A DNA stretch of 25,426 nt from Yinghuangia elevatio (GTDB lineage Bacteria; Actinomycetota; Actinomycetes; Streptomycetales; Streptomycetaceae). The stretch is from NCBI RefSeq assembly GCF_040649515.1, contig NZ_JBEZFP010000135.1:1-25426 (forward strand). Direction: 5' to 3'. The notes below the pieces were generated by a model, which was given only the letters and a program-made list of their open reading frames with translations, did not search any database and was not told the DNA's origin. Position 1 is the first letter of the stretch. Each line of letters starts with the position of its first letter. Made by a program: the position numbers and the translations under genes. This document shows positions 7,070 through 14,197 of the stretch, in pieces.

Positions 7070-8236
7070 TCAGATGAAGGCCGGCAGCCGCAGCATGCCC
7101 GTCGGCTCGTCCTGGTCCGGCGGCAGGTACAGCCGCTGCAACGCGACCACGATCGACTCGGCCGCCATGTCGCGGAACGCCGCCTGGGTCAGCAGCGCGG
7201 CGTCCTCGGGGTTCGTCAGGTAGCCGAGTTCGACCCGCACCGCGGGCATCCGGGTGCTGCGCAGGAGCGGCCACGCCTTGCCGTGCGTACGGCAGTCGAC
7301 CATGCCGGTGCGTGCCACCAGCTCGCGCTGCACGAGCCCGGCGAAGCGTTCCCCGGTGGGGGAGCGCAGCCCGTGCGCGTCGCCGCCGCTCCCGTAGTAG
7401 AACGTCGCGACGCCGCGTGCCTGCGCGTTGTCGTTGCGGTCCGCGTGCAGCGAGATGACGAGGTCCGCGTCGGTCGCGTTGGCGAACGCCGCGCGCTGCT
7501 CCTCGGCCACCACGACGCCGTCGCCGTCCAGTCCCCGGGTCAGGTACGCCTGCACGCCGAGCGCCGACAGGCGGCCCTCCAGGCGGCGGGCGAGGTCCCA
7601 CATCACGTCGGCCTCGCTCAGCCCGTGCGCGACCACGCCGGGGTCGGTGCCGCCGTGTCCGGGGTCGATCACCAGGACCTTGCCGGAGAGTGCCGGACCC
7701 GACCGGTGGATCAGCTCCGACTCGCGCATCGCGTGCGGCTGCCCGCCGACCACCGTGCGCGCGAGCCGGTCCAGCGCGCGGAACGTCGCCGGGCCGCAGG
7801 TTCCGTCGGCGCGCAGCCCGTAGTTGCGCTGGAAGTCGCGCAGCGCGCGCTCGGTGCCGGGGCCGAGGAGGCCGTCGACGCGCCCGCAGTCGAAGCCCAT
7901 GTCGAGCAGGCGCTGTTGGAGGGTGGCGACGTCGTCGCCGACCATCATGTGGCTCACCGAGTAGGAGAGGACGCGGTCCCCGAGCCGCCAGCGGGCCTCG
8001 TCGAGCTGGCGGTAGGTCTCGGGGCCCACGATGCCGTCGACAGTGAGGGCCCGCTGCTGCTGGAAGTGCCGCACCGCGCGGTCCACCGCGTCGTCGAAGA
8101 GCGCGTCGTCGCCGCGGTCCGGGTCCTGGTCGACCCGGGCGTCGGCGGCGAGCAGGCCCAGCAGCACCAATTTGGATCTGATCTCGGCCACGGCAGGGCC
8201 GGTGTCTCCGCGTCGGTACTGCCGCTGCAAGGTCAT
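7070..8236 (-). CDS. cwlM: N-acetylmuramoyl-L-alanine amidase domain protein, CwlM-like
   Basis: A 388-residue protein with two N-terminal peptidoglycan-binding (PGB1) repeats, around RRGDTGPAVAEIRSKL and VGDDVATLQQRLLDMGF. They are followed by an Amidase_3 domain. In mycobacteria the homologue CwlM (Rv3915) is cytoplasmic and regulates MurA and lipid II export after phosphorylation by PknB. No signal peptide is seen here, consistent with a cytoplasmic protein. The zinc and catalytic positions look intact: His in VIDPGHGGTDPG (near 190), Glu in GLSEADVMWDLA, His in VISLHADRN (near 262) and Glu in VRVELGYLTNPED (near 335). In mycobacterial CwlM, from memory, the histidines are replaced. Start ATG 8236 has GGGAGGA upstream. 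It is the last gene of the minus-strand run after trxA. Confidence 0.9.
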   Translation of the reverse strand: MTLQRQYRRGDTGPAVAEIRSKLVLLGLLAADARVDQDPDRGDDALFDDAVDRAVRHFQQQRALTVDGIVGPETYRQLDEARWRLGDRVLSYSVSHMMVGDDVATLQQRLLDMGFDCGRVDGLLGPGTERALRDFQRNYGLRADGTCGPATFRALDRLARTVVGGQPHAMRESELIHRSGPALSGKVLVIDPGHGGTDPGVVAHGLSEADVMWDLARRLEGRLSALGVQAYLTRGLDGDGVVVAEEQRAAFANATDADLVISLHADRNDNAQARGVATFYYGSGGDAHGLRSPTGERFAGLVQRELVARTGMVDCRTHGKAWPLLRSTRMPAVRVELGYLTNPEDAALLTQAAFRDMAAESIVVALQRLYLPPDQDEPTGMLRLPAFI

Positions 8237-8336
8237 GGAACGGAATCCTCCCGAGATGGACGCGACACTCGATCGTACGCGCGCCGGACCGCACGCGAAC
8301 CTGCCCGCGCCGCGTGCTCCGGGCCTCAACACGCGC

Positions 8337-8370
8337 GGAAGGCGCCCCCCGGTTCCGGGAGGCGCCTTCC
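8337..8370. terminator. Hairpin terminator after trxA
   Basis: Arms GGAAGGCGCC and GGCGCCTTCC, plus a further GC-rich stretch with one C-A mismatch, close on a small TTCC-type loop. It starts about 48 nt beyond the trxA stop on the minus strand and should separate trxBA transcription from the amidase gene. Confidence 0.78.
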
Positions 8371-8418
8371 CTCGCGCGACCCCGCCGGACGGTGCTCGGC
8401 GGGTCGGTCGGACGTCGC

Positions 8419-8745
8419 TCAGATGAAGTCCGCAAGCTCCTTCAGGAGCAGCGACTTCGGCTTGGCGCCGACGATGGTCTTGACGATCTCGCCGCCCTGG
8501 TAGACGTGCAGGGTCGGGATCGACATGACGCCGTACCGGGTGGTGATCTCCGGGTTCTCGTCGATGTTCAGCTTGGCGATGCCGAGCTTGTCGCCGTGCT
8601 CCGCCGCGATCTGCTCCAGCGCCGGGGCGATCTGGCGGCACGGCCCGCACCACTCGGCCCAGAAGTCGACCAGCACGGGCTTGTCGCTCTGGAGCACTTC
8701 GGCGTCGAAGGTCTTGTCGGTCGTCTTGATGATGCCCTCGGCCAT
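8419..8745 (-). CDS. trxA: Thioredoxin TrxA
   Basis: A cytoplasmic dithiol reductant of 108 residues, the usual thioredoxin length. The active site is FWAEWCGPC, with the redox cysteines at 33 and 36. The downstream cis-proline is in MSIPTLHVYQGG, and the buried Asp of VLVDFW is present. ATG 8745 has AAAGGAG 7-8 nt upstream. It lies 113 nt after trxB on the same strand, so TrxB can recycle it and both are probably on one mRNA from the SigR-type promoter before trxB. Confidence 0.97.
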   Translation of the reverse strand: MAEGIIKTTDKTFDAEVLQSDKPVLVDFWAEWCGPCRQIAPALEQIAAEHGDKLGIAKLNIDENPEITTRYGVMSIPTLHVYQGGEIVKTIVGAKPKSLLLKELADFI

Positions 8746-8812
8746 GGTGGCTCCTTTGGTGGTAGGGCTCGGTCGGCGGATGCCCGGCTCGGTGCTCGCC
8801 GCCGTCGGCGAC

Positions 8813-8841
8813 GAGAAGCTGCGGTAGGAGAAGCTGCGGTA
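8813..8841. repeat. 15-bp tandem duplication in the trxB-trxA gap
   Basis: GAGAAGCTGCGGTA occurs at 8813-8826 and again at 8828-8841. It is intergenic, next to the end of trxB, and probably a recent slippage event. Confidence 0.7.
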
Positions 8842-8858
8842 CGCGGGGGTCGTGCGGG

Positions 8859-9812
8859 TCAGACGGAGACTTCTTCGCGGTGCTTGAGGTCCTCCAGGTA
8901 CCGCTCGGCGTCCAGGGCCGCGGCGCAGCCGCTGCCGGCCGCGGTGATGGCCTGGCGGTAGATGTGGTCCACGACGTCGCCGCACGCGAAGACGCCGGTG
9001 AGGTTCGTGTGCTGGGTCGGGTGCGTGACCTTCACGTACCCTTCCTCGTCCAGGTCGATCTGGTCCTTGAGCAGCTCGGTGCGCGGCTCGTGGCCGATCG
9101 CGATGAACAGGCCGGTGACGTCCAGGTCGCGCAGTTCGCCGGTGACGGTGTCGCGCAGCTTCACGCCGGTCAGCTTGCCGTCGCCGACGACCTCCGCGAC
9201 CTCGCTGTTCCACGCGAACTTGATCTTGTCGTTGGCGAACGCCCGGTCCTGCATGATCTTCGAGGCGCGCAGCTCCTCGCGGCGGTGGATGACCGTCACC
9301 GTCGTCGCGAAGCGGGACAGGAAGGTCGCCTCCTCGATCGCCGAGTCGCCGCCGCCGACCACCGCGATGTGCTGGTTGCGGAAGAAGAAGCCGTCGCACG
9401 TGGCGCACCACGAGACGCCGTGTCCGGACAGTTCCTTCTCGTTCGGCAGGCCCAGCTCGCGGTAGGCGGAACCGGTCGCGAGGATCACGGCCTTGGCGCG
9501 GTGCACGTTGCCCGAGCCGTCCTTGACCACCTTGATGTCGCCCTCGAGCTCGGCCTCGACGATGTCGTCGGCGACCAGCTCGGCGCCGAAGCGCTCGGCC
9601 TGCTTGCGCAGGTTGTCCATCAGATCCGGGCCCATGATGCCCTCGGGCCAGCCGGGGAAGTTCTCGACCTCGGTGGTGTTCATGAGGGCGCCGCCCGCCG
9701 TGACCGCGCCCTCGAAGACGAGCGGCGTCAGGTCGGCGCGTGCGGCGTAGACGGCGGCCGTGTATCCGGCCGGGCCGGAACCGATGATGATCACGTTACG
9801 GACGTCGCTCAC
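8859..9812 (-). CDS. trxB: Thioredoxin-disulfide reductase TrxB
   Basis: FAD enzyme that reduces thioredoxin with NADPH in the cytoplasm. The 317 residues show FAD-binding IIIGSGPAGYTAAVYAARA near the start, the redox pair in SWCATCDGFF (cysteines near 136 and 139), NADPH-binding VVGGGDSAIEEATFL, the HRREELRASK phosphate-binding block, and the C-terminal FAD motif GVFACGDVVDHIYRQAITAAGSGC. This is the low-molecular-weight type. GTG 9812 is the only start in the right place; its ribosome-binding sequence (AGGGAT) is weak and about 12 nt away. The 158-nt gap upstream holds a SigR-type promoter, fitting disulfide-stress control. trxA follows. Confidence 0.97.
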   Translation of the reverse strand: MSDVRNVIIIGSGPAGYTAAVYAARADLTPLVFEGAVTAGGALMNTTEVENFPGWPEGIMGPDLMDNLRKQAERFGAELVADDIVEAELEGDIKVVKDGSGNVHRAKAVILATGSAYRELGLPNEKELSGHGVSWCATCDGFFFRNQHIAVVGGGDSAIEEATFLSRFATTVTVIHRREELRASKIMQDRAFANDKIKFAWNSEVAEVVGDGKLTGVKLRDTVTGELRDLDVTGLFIAIGHEPRTELLKDQIDLDEEGYVKVTHPTQHTNLTGVFACGDVVDHIYRQAITAAGSGCAAALDAERYLEDLKHREEVSV

Positions 9813-9882
9813 GCTGGGCCCATCCCTGCTTCTCGTCGAGCCGGCCGGGTACGTCGGACGGCTATGCCGGTGGTTGCGGGGC

Positions 9883-9902
9883 CACCCCCGTACTGCGGGG
9901 TG
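9883..9902. promoter_or_regulatory. Small hairpin in the trxBA leader
   Basis: CACCCC (9883-9888) and GGGGTG (9897-9902) can pair around an 8-nt loop. It lies about 70 nt after the anti-sigma stop and just inside the predicted trxBA leader, so it could be a leader structure or a weak terminator. Evidence is only the inverted repeat. Confidence 0.3.
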
Positions 9903-9916
9903 CGGCACTGTCCGCT

Positions 9917-9944
9917 CAACCGATCCTAGGTCCGCGCCATTCCC
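9917..9944 (-). promoter_or_regulatory. SigR-type (thiol-stress) promoter for trxBA
   Basis: On the minus strand GGGAAT (9944-9939) is followed after exactly 18 nt by GTTG (9920-9917). This matches the streptomycete SigR consensus GGAAT-N18-GTT, and trxBA is a classic SigR target in Streptomyces coelicolor. Transcription would begin near 9910, giving a leader of about 100 nt before the trxB GTG. Confidence 0.8.
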
Positions 9945-9970
9945 GTCTCTACCACGCCTGCGCCCGGTCC

Positions 9971-11002
9971 TCAGCGCGTGGGGACGATGCGGCTGAGGAG
10001 CACCCACGAGGCCGCCGGTGACCTGCTCGCGGACACCGTCGCGGGCTCGTCGCACGCGGCGGAGACGACGACCACGTCGACGCTCGCGCTGTCCCGGGTG
10101 TACACGAGGACGTACGCGACCTGATCCAGGTAGCGGGCCCGCTCGGACGCGATGAGGCTGCGGCCCGCGGCCTCGTCCTCGGCTGCTTCGGTGACGCAAC
10201 GCGGAACGCCTGCCGCCGCGCCCTTCACGCCGGGGGCGTCCGGGACCGCCGGGCGGTTCGTCGTGGTCTCGGCGGAGTCGCTGCCGAGCCCGGGCCGACC
10301 CTGCCGTCCCAGCAGGGCGGCGACCTGGGAGCGCAGGTTGTCCTCGCGGTACTCCGGCAGTGCCGCCGCCGAGGACGCGGACGGCGCCGCGGCAACAGGC
10401 GGACCGGCGCCCGTCGGGCCGCCGGGCCTCCCGGCGGTTCCCTGCTCCTGTAGCGGCGCACTGGCCGCGCCTTGACTGTCCGAGTTGCTGTCGGAATCAG
10501 AGCCGCCCAGGCCGCCGCTGACGACCACTCCGACCAGGAGCAGTACGGCGGCGACCGCTGCCGCCGCGCCGAGCAGCCCGGGGGCGAGCCGCCTGCGGCG
10601 TACCTCGCCCAGATCGACGACCCTCGCCGACGCCTCGCCGACGCCGCGCGGGCGGGGCGGGGGCAGGGACCCGAGGTCGGGGCCCGTCGAAGGACGGGGT
10701 GCGGGGACCTCGGCGTCGACGCCCGCCGCACCCGCGGCTCCGCCGGACGCACCCGACGCCTCGGCGAGGGCGGACTCGATCCGGGCGTAGACGTCGTCGG
10801 GCATCGGCTCGGCCGGCTGCGCGGCGAGGAGTTCGCGTACCTCGGCAAGGGCGTCGACGGTGTCACGGCACTCGGCGCACTCGGCGACGTGGACTCGGAC
10901 CTCGGCGGCCTCCGGGTCGGAGAGCAGCCCCTCGACGAGGTCGGAGAGGACGTCGACGTCCACGTGCCCGTCCGGGCCGACCATGCGGTTCTGCGCGGTC
11001 AT
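9971..11002 (-). CDS. Zinc-finger (ZAS) anti-sigma factor, partner of the adjacent SigM-like ECF factor
   Basis: A 343-residue single-pass membrane protein expected to hold the adjacent ECF sigma factor inactive. The N-terminal cytoplasmic domain has the ZAS motif H-x3-C-x2-C in VRVHVAECAECRDTVDAL. A Pro/Ala-rich linker leads to one membrane helix near residue 170-195 (GLLGAAAAVAAVLLLVGVVV). The outer part starts Gly/Ser/Asp-rich and ends in a folded-looking region with two cysteines (GVPRCVTEA and VSAACDEPA), possibly a disulfide. Start ATG 11002 overlaps the sigma stop in ATGA, implying translational coupling and balanced stoichiometry. Position matches Rv3912 (RsmA, anti-SigM) of M. tuberculosis. 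The outer domain is not recognised. Confidence 0.88.
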   Translation of the reverse strand: MTAQNRMVGPDGHVDVDVLSDLVEGLLSDPEAAEVRVHVAECAECRDTVDALAEVRELLAAQPAEPMPDDVYARIESALAEASGASGGAAGAAGVDAEVPAPRPSTGPDLGSLPPPRPRGVGEASARVVDLGEVRRRRLAPGLLGAAAAVAAVLLLVGVVVSGGLGGSDSDSNSDSQGAASAPLQEQGTAGRPGGPTGAGPPVAAAPSASSAAALPEYREDNLRSQVAALLGRQGRPGLGSDSAETTTNRPAVPDAPGVKGAAAGVPRCVTEAAEDEAAGRSLIASERARYLDQVAYVLVYTRDSASVDVVVVSAACDEPATVSASRSPAASWVLLSRIVPTR

Positions 11003-11691
11003 CGCGTCACACCTCCGTCCCGATGCCCGTCCGTTCCTCCACCGTTCACATGCGGTCGGGGACGCACGGCCGCGGTGCCGTCGTCCGACGGTCTGACGGA
11101 TGCCCCGGCCGCCTGGTTCCCTTCGCGTAGATGCCGGACGAGCGGGAGCAGCCGGGCGCGGCCGCGCGCACAGCGGCTCTTGATCGTTCCGGGCGCGACA
11201 TCGAGGACCCGTGCGGCCTCGTCGACGGGGTAGCCCTCCATGTCCACCAGGACGAGTGCCGCGCGCTGTTCGGGCGGCAGCGTCGCCAGCGCCGACAACA
11301 GGGCGTCCCGCGTCTCGCCGCGCACCGCGGGATCCTCCCCGGCCGGCGCCGGGATGCGCTGGTCGAGGTCCTCGGGCAGCGGTACGGCCGGCCGTGCGGC
11401 CTTGCGCCGCGCGCGGTCGAGGCACGCGTTGACCACAATGCGGTGCAGCCACGTCGTGACCGCCGCACGGCCCTCGAAGCGCCCCGCCGCCCGGTAGGCG
11501 GATACCAGGGCGTCCTGGAGGGCGTCAGCGGCCTCTTCGCGGTCGCCGAGGGTGCGGAGCGCGACGGCCCAGAGCCGGTCGCGGTGCCGGCGCACCAACT
11601 CGCCGAACGCGTCCGCGTCTCCGGAGGAGTGCAGCGCGAGCAGGTCGACGTCCGACACGTCGACGTACGCGGGCTCCGCGCTCAAGCTCAC
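10999..11691 (-). CDS. sigM: ECF RNA polymerase sigma factor, SigM-like
   Basis: A 230-residue ECF sigma factor. Region 2 runs from DAFGELVRRHRDRLWAVA to EEAADALQDALVSAYR and TTWLHRIVVNACLDRARR. Region 4 is LPPEQRAALVLVDMEGYPVDEAARVLDVAPGTIKSRCARGRARL. A roughly 45-residue polar tail follows region 4, longer than the family minimum. GTG 11691 gives MSLSAEP, but the G-run that could act as ribosome-binding site touches it. TTG at 11685, with GGGGGTGA just upstream, is an equally likely start. The gene lies 42 nt after the pseudokinase and overlaps the anti-sigma gene by 4 nt. Its place matches sigM of mycobacteria and streptomycetes. No ECF-type promoter was found directly upstream. Confidence 0.92.
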   Translation of the reverse strand: MSLSAEPAYVDVSDVDLLALHSSGDADAFGELVRRHRDRLWAVALRTLGDREEAADALQDALVSAYRAAGRFEGRAAVTTWLHRIVVNACLDRARRKAARPAVPLPEDLDQRIPAPAGEDPAVRGETRDALLSALATLPPEQRAALVLVDMEGYPVDEAARVLDVAPGTIKSRCARGRARLLPLVRHLREGNQAAGASVRPSDDGTAAVRPRPHVNGGGTDGHRDGGVTR

Positions 11692-11733
11692 CCCCCGGCG
11701 GCTGGAAAGTTCCGGGGGTCATCCTGGCACGGA

Positions 11734-13890
11734 TCAGCTGGTGAAGCCGACCTCGGCGAAGCCGTTCTGGTAGCCGCTGCTGTAGAAGGGCTGGCCGTCG
11801 CCGCGCTGCATCGGCATCGCGGTCATCCAGACGAGGACGAAGCGCGTCCGCGCCTCGAACGTGAACGTGACCTCGTCGCCCTGGGTCGTCGCTTCCTTGA
11901 TCGGGCTGAAACCGTCCAGCCGGGTCGGGAACGACGAAGCGCCGGGGTCGGCGGCGTAGATCGCGAGCGTGGTGTGGTCACCGTCGCCCGCGAGCTGGAT
12001 CCGGGCGGTGCGCAGATCCTGTACGGACCCCAGGTCGTAGATGATGCCGATGCCCATCCGTATCTTCGCCTCCGGCCCGTCGACGTAGCTCTGCGGGCGC
12101 CAGGACGTGCCCGGCTTGCCGTCGAAGGAGAGGCCCACGTTCTCGGGGTAGTCGGAGGCGGCACCGCCGCTCGGGGTCAGGCTGAACTGCTTGGCGCCGC
12201 TGACGGCGATCGGCTGCCCGGTCTGCGGTGGAGCGGCCGCCGGAGCTGCCGAGGTCTGCGGGCTGCTGCTCGGGGTGGGCGTGGGGGCGGGCTGTTCGTC
12301 CCGGTCCTTGTTGACGTGTACGGCGATCTGCCAGGTGGCCAAGACGATCGCGACGAGCACGATGACGGCGACGATGCTCTTGACGAACCGGCCGAAGCCG
12401 CCGCCCAGCGCCGGCGGCGGTCCCGCCGGGGACCTGGTGGCAACCGCCCGCGGCGGACCGCCGTTGTAGCCGCTGCTGCCGCGCGACAGCAGCGCCGTCG
12501 GGGTGTACTCGTCGTCGAACTCCGCACCGGCCGCACTCACCGGCGGTTCCGGCTCCGGCGGCAGCACCGTGGGTATCGCCGCGAGGGCCGCGACGACGTC
12601 CTCGGGGGCCTCGAACGGCGCCTGGTGCTTGTACTCCTGCCCGAGCGCCCGCATCGCGATCGCTTCGAGGGGCATGTGCACGTGCGCCTTCACCTGGCCG
12701 GGGGTGCACAGCTTGTCGCCGTTGCGCGGGGCCTGCGGCAGCCCGTACGCCGCCGCGTCCGGCCAGCGCCGCGCCAGGCACGCGTACAGCAGCGAGCCGA
12801 TGGCACGGGTGTCGTCACGTGCCGCATCGGTCGTGTCGTGGCCGTACAGCGCCGCCTCGACCGACAGGCCGACGATCTTGTACTGCCCGGTGTGCATGCG
12901 CAGCACGTTGTCGGGGTCGAGGCGCAGGTGCGACAGACCCGCGCGGTGTGCGACGGCCATGGCGTCGGAGACCGAACGCGCCATTTCGTACGCCTCGTGC
13001 GGCGGCAGCGGGTTGGTGGCCAGCAGCGACGCCAGGTTGTCCGCGTCCGGCAGCCACTCCTTCACCACGTAGACGAGGCCGTCCTCTTCGGCCGCGTCGA
13101 GCACCTGCACGAACCGGGGGTCACCGACCAGCGCCGCCGCCCGGGCCGCGGCCATCACGCTGCGCGCGTGCTCGCTCCCGGCCGCCACGAGGTGGATGCC
13201 CACGGCACGGCGCAGCTTCTCGTCGACGGCCCGCCATGTGGCGCTCTTGCCGTTCGAACTGAGCTTGTCCTCAAGCCGGTACCGCCCGGCGAAGCGCGTC
13301 CCGTGTGCGACGTCCGCGACCCGGCGCGGGGGTTCGGCCTCCTCGGACTCGAACTCCCGGGTCTCCGTGGCGACCTCGGCGGGTCGGTCGTGCTGCGGGG
13401 CGTCCTCGGCGGCTTCGGTGTCGGTGGTGCCCGGGGTGTCGTCCGTGTCGGTGGCGGGAACGACAGTCGTCTCCGCGGTGGCCTCTGCCGACTTGCCGTC
13501 CACCGAAGGGGCCTCCGGGACTTCGTGGTCCACGATCGTGTCCGCCACATCGGCGGCGGGGTCGAGTGCCACGGTCTCGGCCGTGACGTCGGCCGCCTTC
13601 GCGTCGTTGGTGTCGGTGACGCCGACACTCTCGGCAGTGCCGTTGACCGCGCTTATTTCCGTTCCGCTTTCGGTGCCGCCGTCCGCGCGGGTGGCCGCGC
13701 CGGTGCCGGAGTTGGAGTCAGTGCTGATGTCGGTGCCGGAGTTGCCGCCGGTGTCGGTGTCGGTGTTCGCATCGGTGTCGGAGCCGGTGGTATCGGTGTC
13801 GACGGTATCGGTCTTGCCGGAGTCGAGGGTGCTGGAGCCGGAAGGGCCGTCCGCCATCAGGTGGACGGAGCCTGCGGTTCGGTCCGTCAC
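11734..13890 (-). CDS. Membrane-bound pseudokinase (MviN C-terminal type), separate from MurJ
   Basis: A 718-residue protein matching in layout the C-terminal half of mycobacterial MviN. Residues 1 to about 195 are acidic low-complexity rich in Asp, Thr, Glu, Ser and Ala. A protein-kinase fold starts near 200 (FAGRYRLEDKLSSNGKSATW) and runs to about 450. It looks inactive: no glycine-rich GxGxxG loop, His where the VAxK lysine should be (AVGIHLV), SHLRLDPDNV in place of HRDLKPxN, and VGL in place of DFG. One membrane helix lies near 505-525 (SIVAVIVLVAIVLATW). An outer Thr/Pro linker and a discoidin-like beta-sandwich (SFDGKPGTSWRPQ, IIYDLGSVQDLR) finish the protein. GTG 13890 has GAGGAGG about 10 nt upstream. 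In mycobacteria this module recruits FhaA after PknB phosphorylation and restrains MurJ; the same role here is inference. Confidence 0.87.
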   Translation of the reverse strand: MTDRTAGSVHLMADGPSGSSTLDSGKTDTVDTDTTGSDTDANTDTDTGGNSGTDISTDSNSGTGAATRADGGTESGTEISAVNGTAESVGVTDTNDAKAADVTAETVALDPAADVADTIVDHEVPEAPSVDGKSAEATAETTVVPATDTDDTPGTTDTEAAEDAPQHDRPAEVATETREFESEEAEPPRRVADVAHGTRFAGRYRLEDKLSSNGKSATWRAVDEKLRRAVGIHLVAAGSEHARSVMAAARAAALVGDPRFVQVLDAAEEDGLVYVVKEWLPDADNLASLLATNPLPPHEAYEMARSVSDAMAVAHRAGLSHLRLDPDNVLRMHTGQYKIVGLSVEAALYGHDTTDAARDDTRAIGSLLYACLARRWPDAAAYGLPQAPRNGDKLCTPGQVKAHVHMPLEAIAMRALGQEYKHQAPFEAPEDVVAALAAIPTVLPPEPEPPVSAAGAEFDDEYTPTALLSRGSSGYNGGPPRAVATRSPAGPPPALGGGFGRFVKSIVAVIVLVAIVLATWQIAVHVNKDRDEQPAPTPTPSSSPQTSAAPAAAPPQTGQPIAVSGAKQFSLTPSGGAASDYPENVGLSFDGKPGTSWRPQSYVDGPEAKIRMGIGIIYDLGSVQDLRTARIQLAGDGDHTTLAIYAADPGASSFPTRLDGFSPIKEATTQGDEVTFTFEARTRFVLVWMTAMPMQRGDGQPFYSSGYQNGFAEVGFTS

Positions 13891-13921
13891 CGTATACTCA
13901 CCCTCCTCGTAGCCCCGCCCC

Positions 13922-13952
13922 ATCGTACGAGCGCGGCGGCACGGCGCGTCAC
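13922..13952 (-). promoter_or_regulatory. Candidate vegetative promoter for the pseudokinase gene
   Basis: On the minus strand GTGACG (13952-13947) and TACGAT (13927-13922) are 19 nt apart, resembling a housekeeping -35/-10 pair. Transcription would start about 25-30 nt before the GTG start and keep the GAGGAGG site in the leader. It rests on motif similarity only. Confidence 0.35.
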
Positions 13953-14164
13953 CCGCCTGCTCTTTCGTACGACATCTTCGAGGGGCAAACAGGTTGCCCC
14001 GCGATCTTTCCGGCAAACCGACTTCGTCCCGGGCACTACTACCCCGAATCGCCTTGGGGCACCGCTTGTATGCCCCATCGTGATCCATCCCGCGCGAAAT
14101 CGCTCGTCGGACACTGCTGTGACAGCCATCGTCTCATCCGACGCGTGGGGCGTGGGTGAGGTTC

Positions 14165-14180
14165 CGGCCGACGTCGGCCG
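14165..14180. terminator. Palindrome after murJ, possible terminator
   Basis: CGGCCGACGTCGGCCG is a perfect 16-bp palindrome 17 nt past the murJ stop on the minus strand. As RNA it makes a 6-bp GC stem with an ACGT loop. It could be a short terminator or a protein-binding palindrome. Confidence 0.4.
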
Positions 14181-14197
14181 CATCCCGGCCACGCCGG

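Larger units (their letters stand above)
13891..14197. other. murJ-pseudokinase intergenic region (307 nt)
   Basis: No open reading frame is convincing here. It holds a possible promoter near 13922-13952, a hairpin at 13982-14000 (GGGGCAA / TTGCCCC), a second with the same GGGGCA arm at 14056-14076, and the palindrome at 14165-14180. The length suggests the pseudokinase-sigM-anti-sigma group has its own promoter and does not rely only on reading from murJ. Confidence 0.5.

Noticed and set aside
11692..11716. GGAACT as an ECF -35 before sigM (autoregulation)
   Set aside because: No CGT-type -10 occurs 15-18 nt downstream on the minus strand; the sequence there is a G-run at the start codon.
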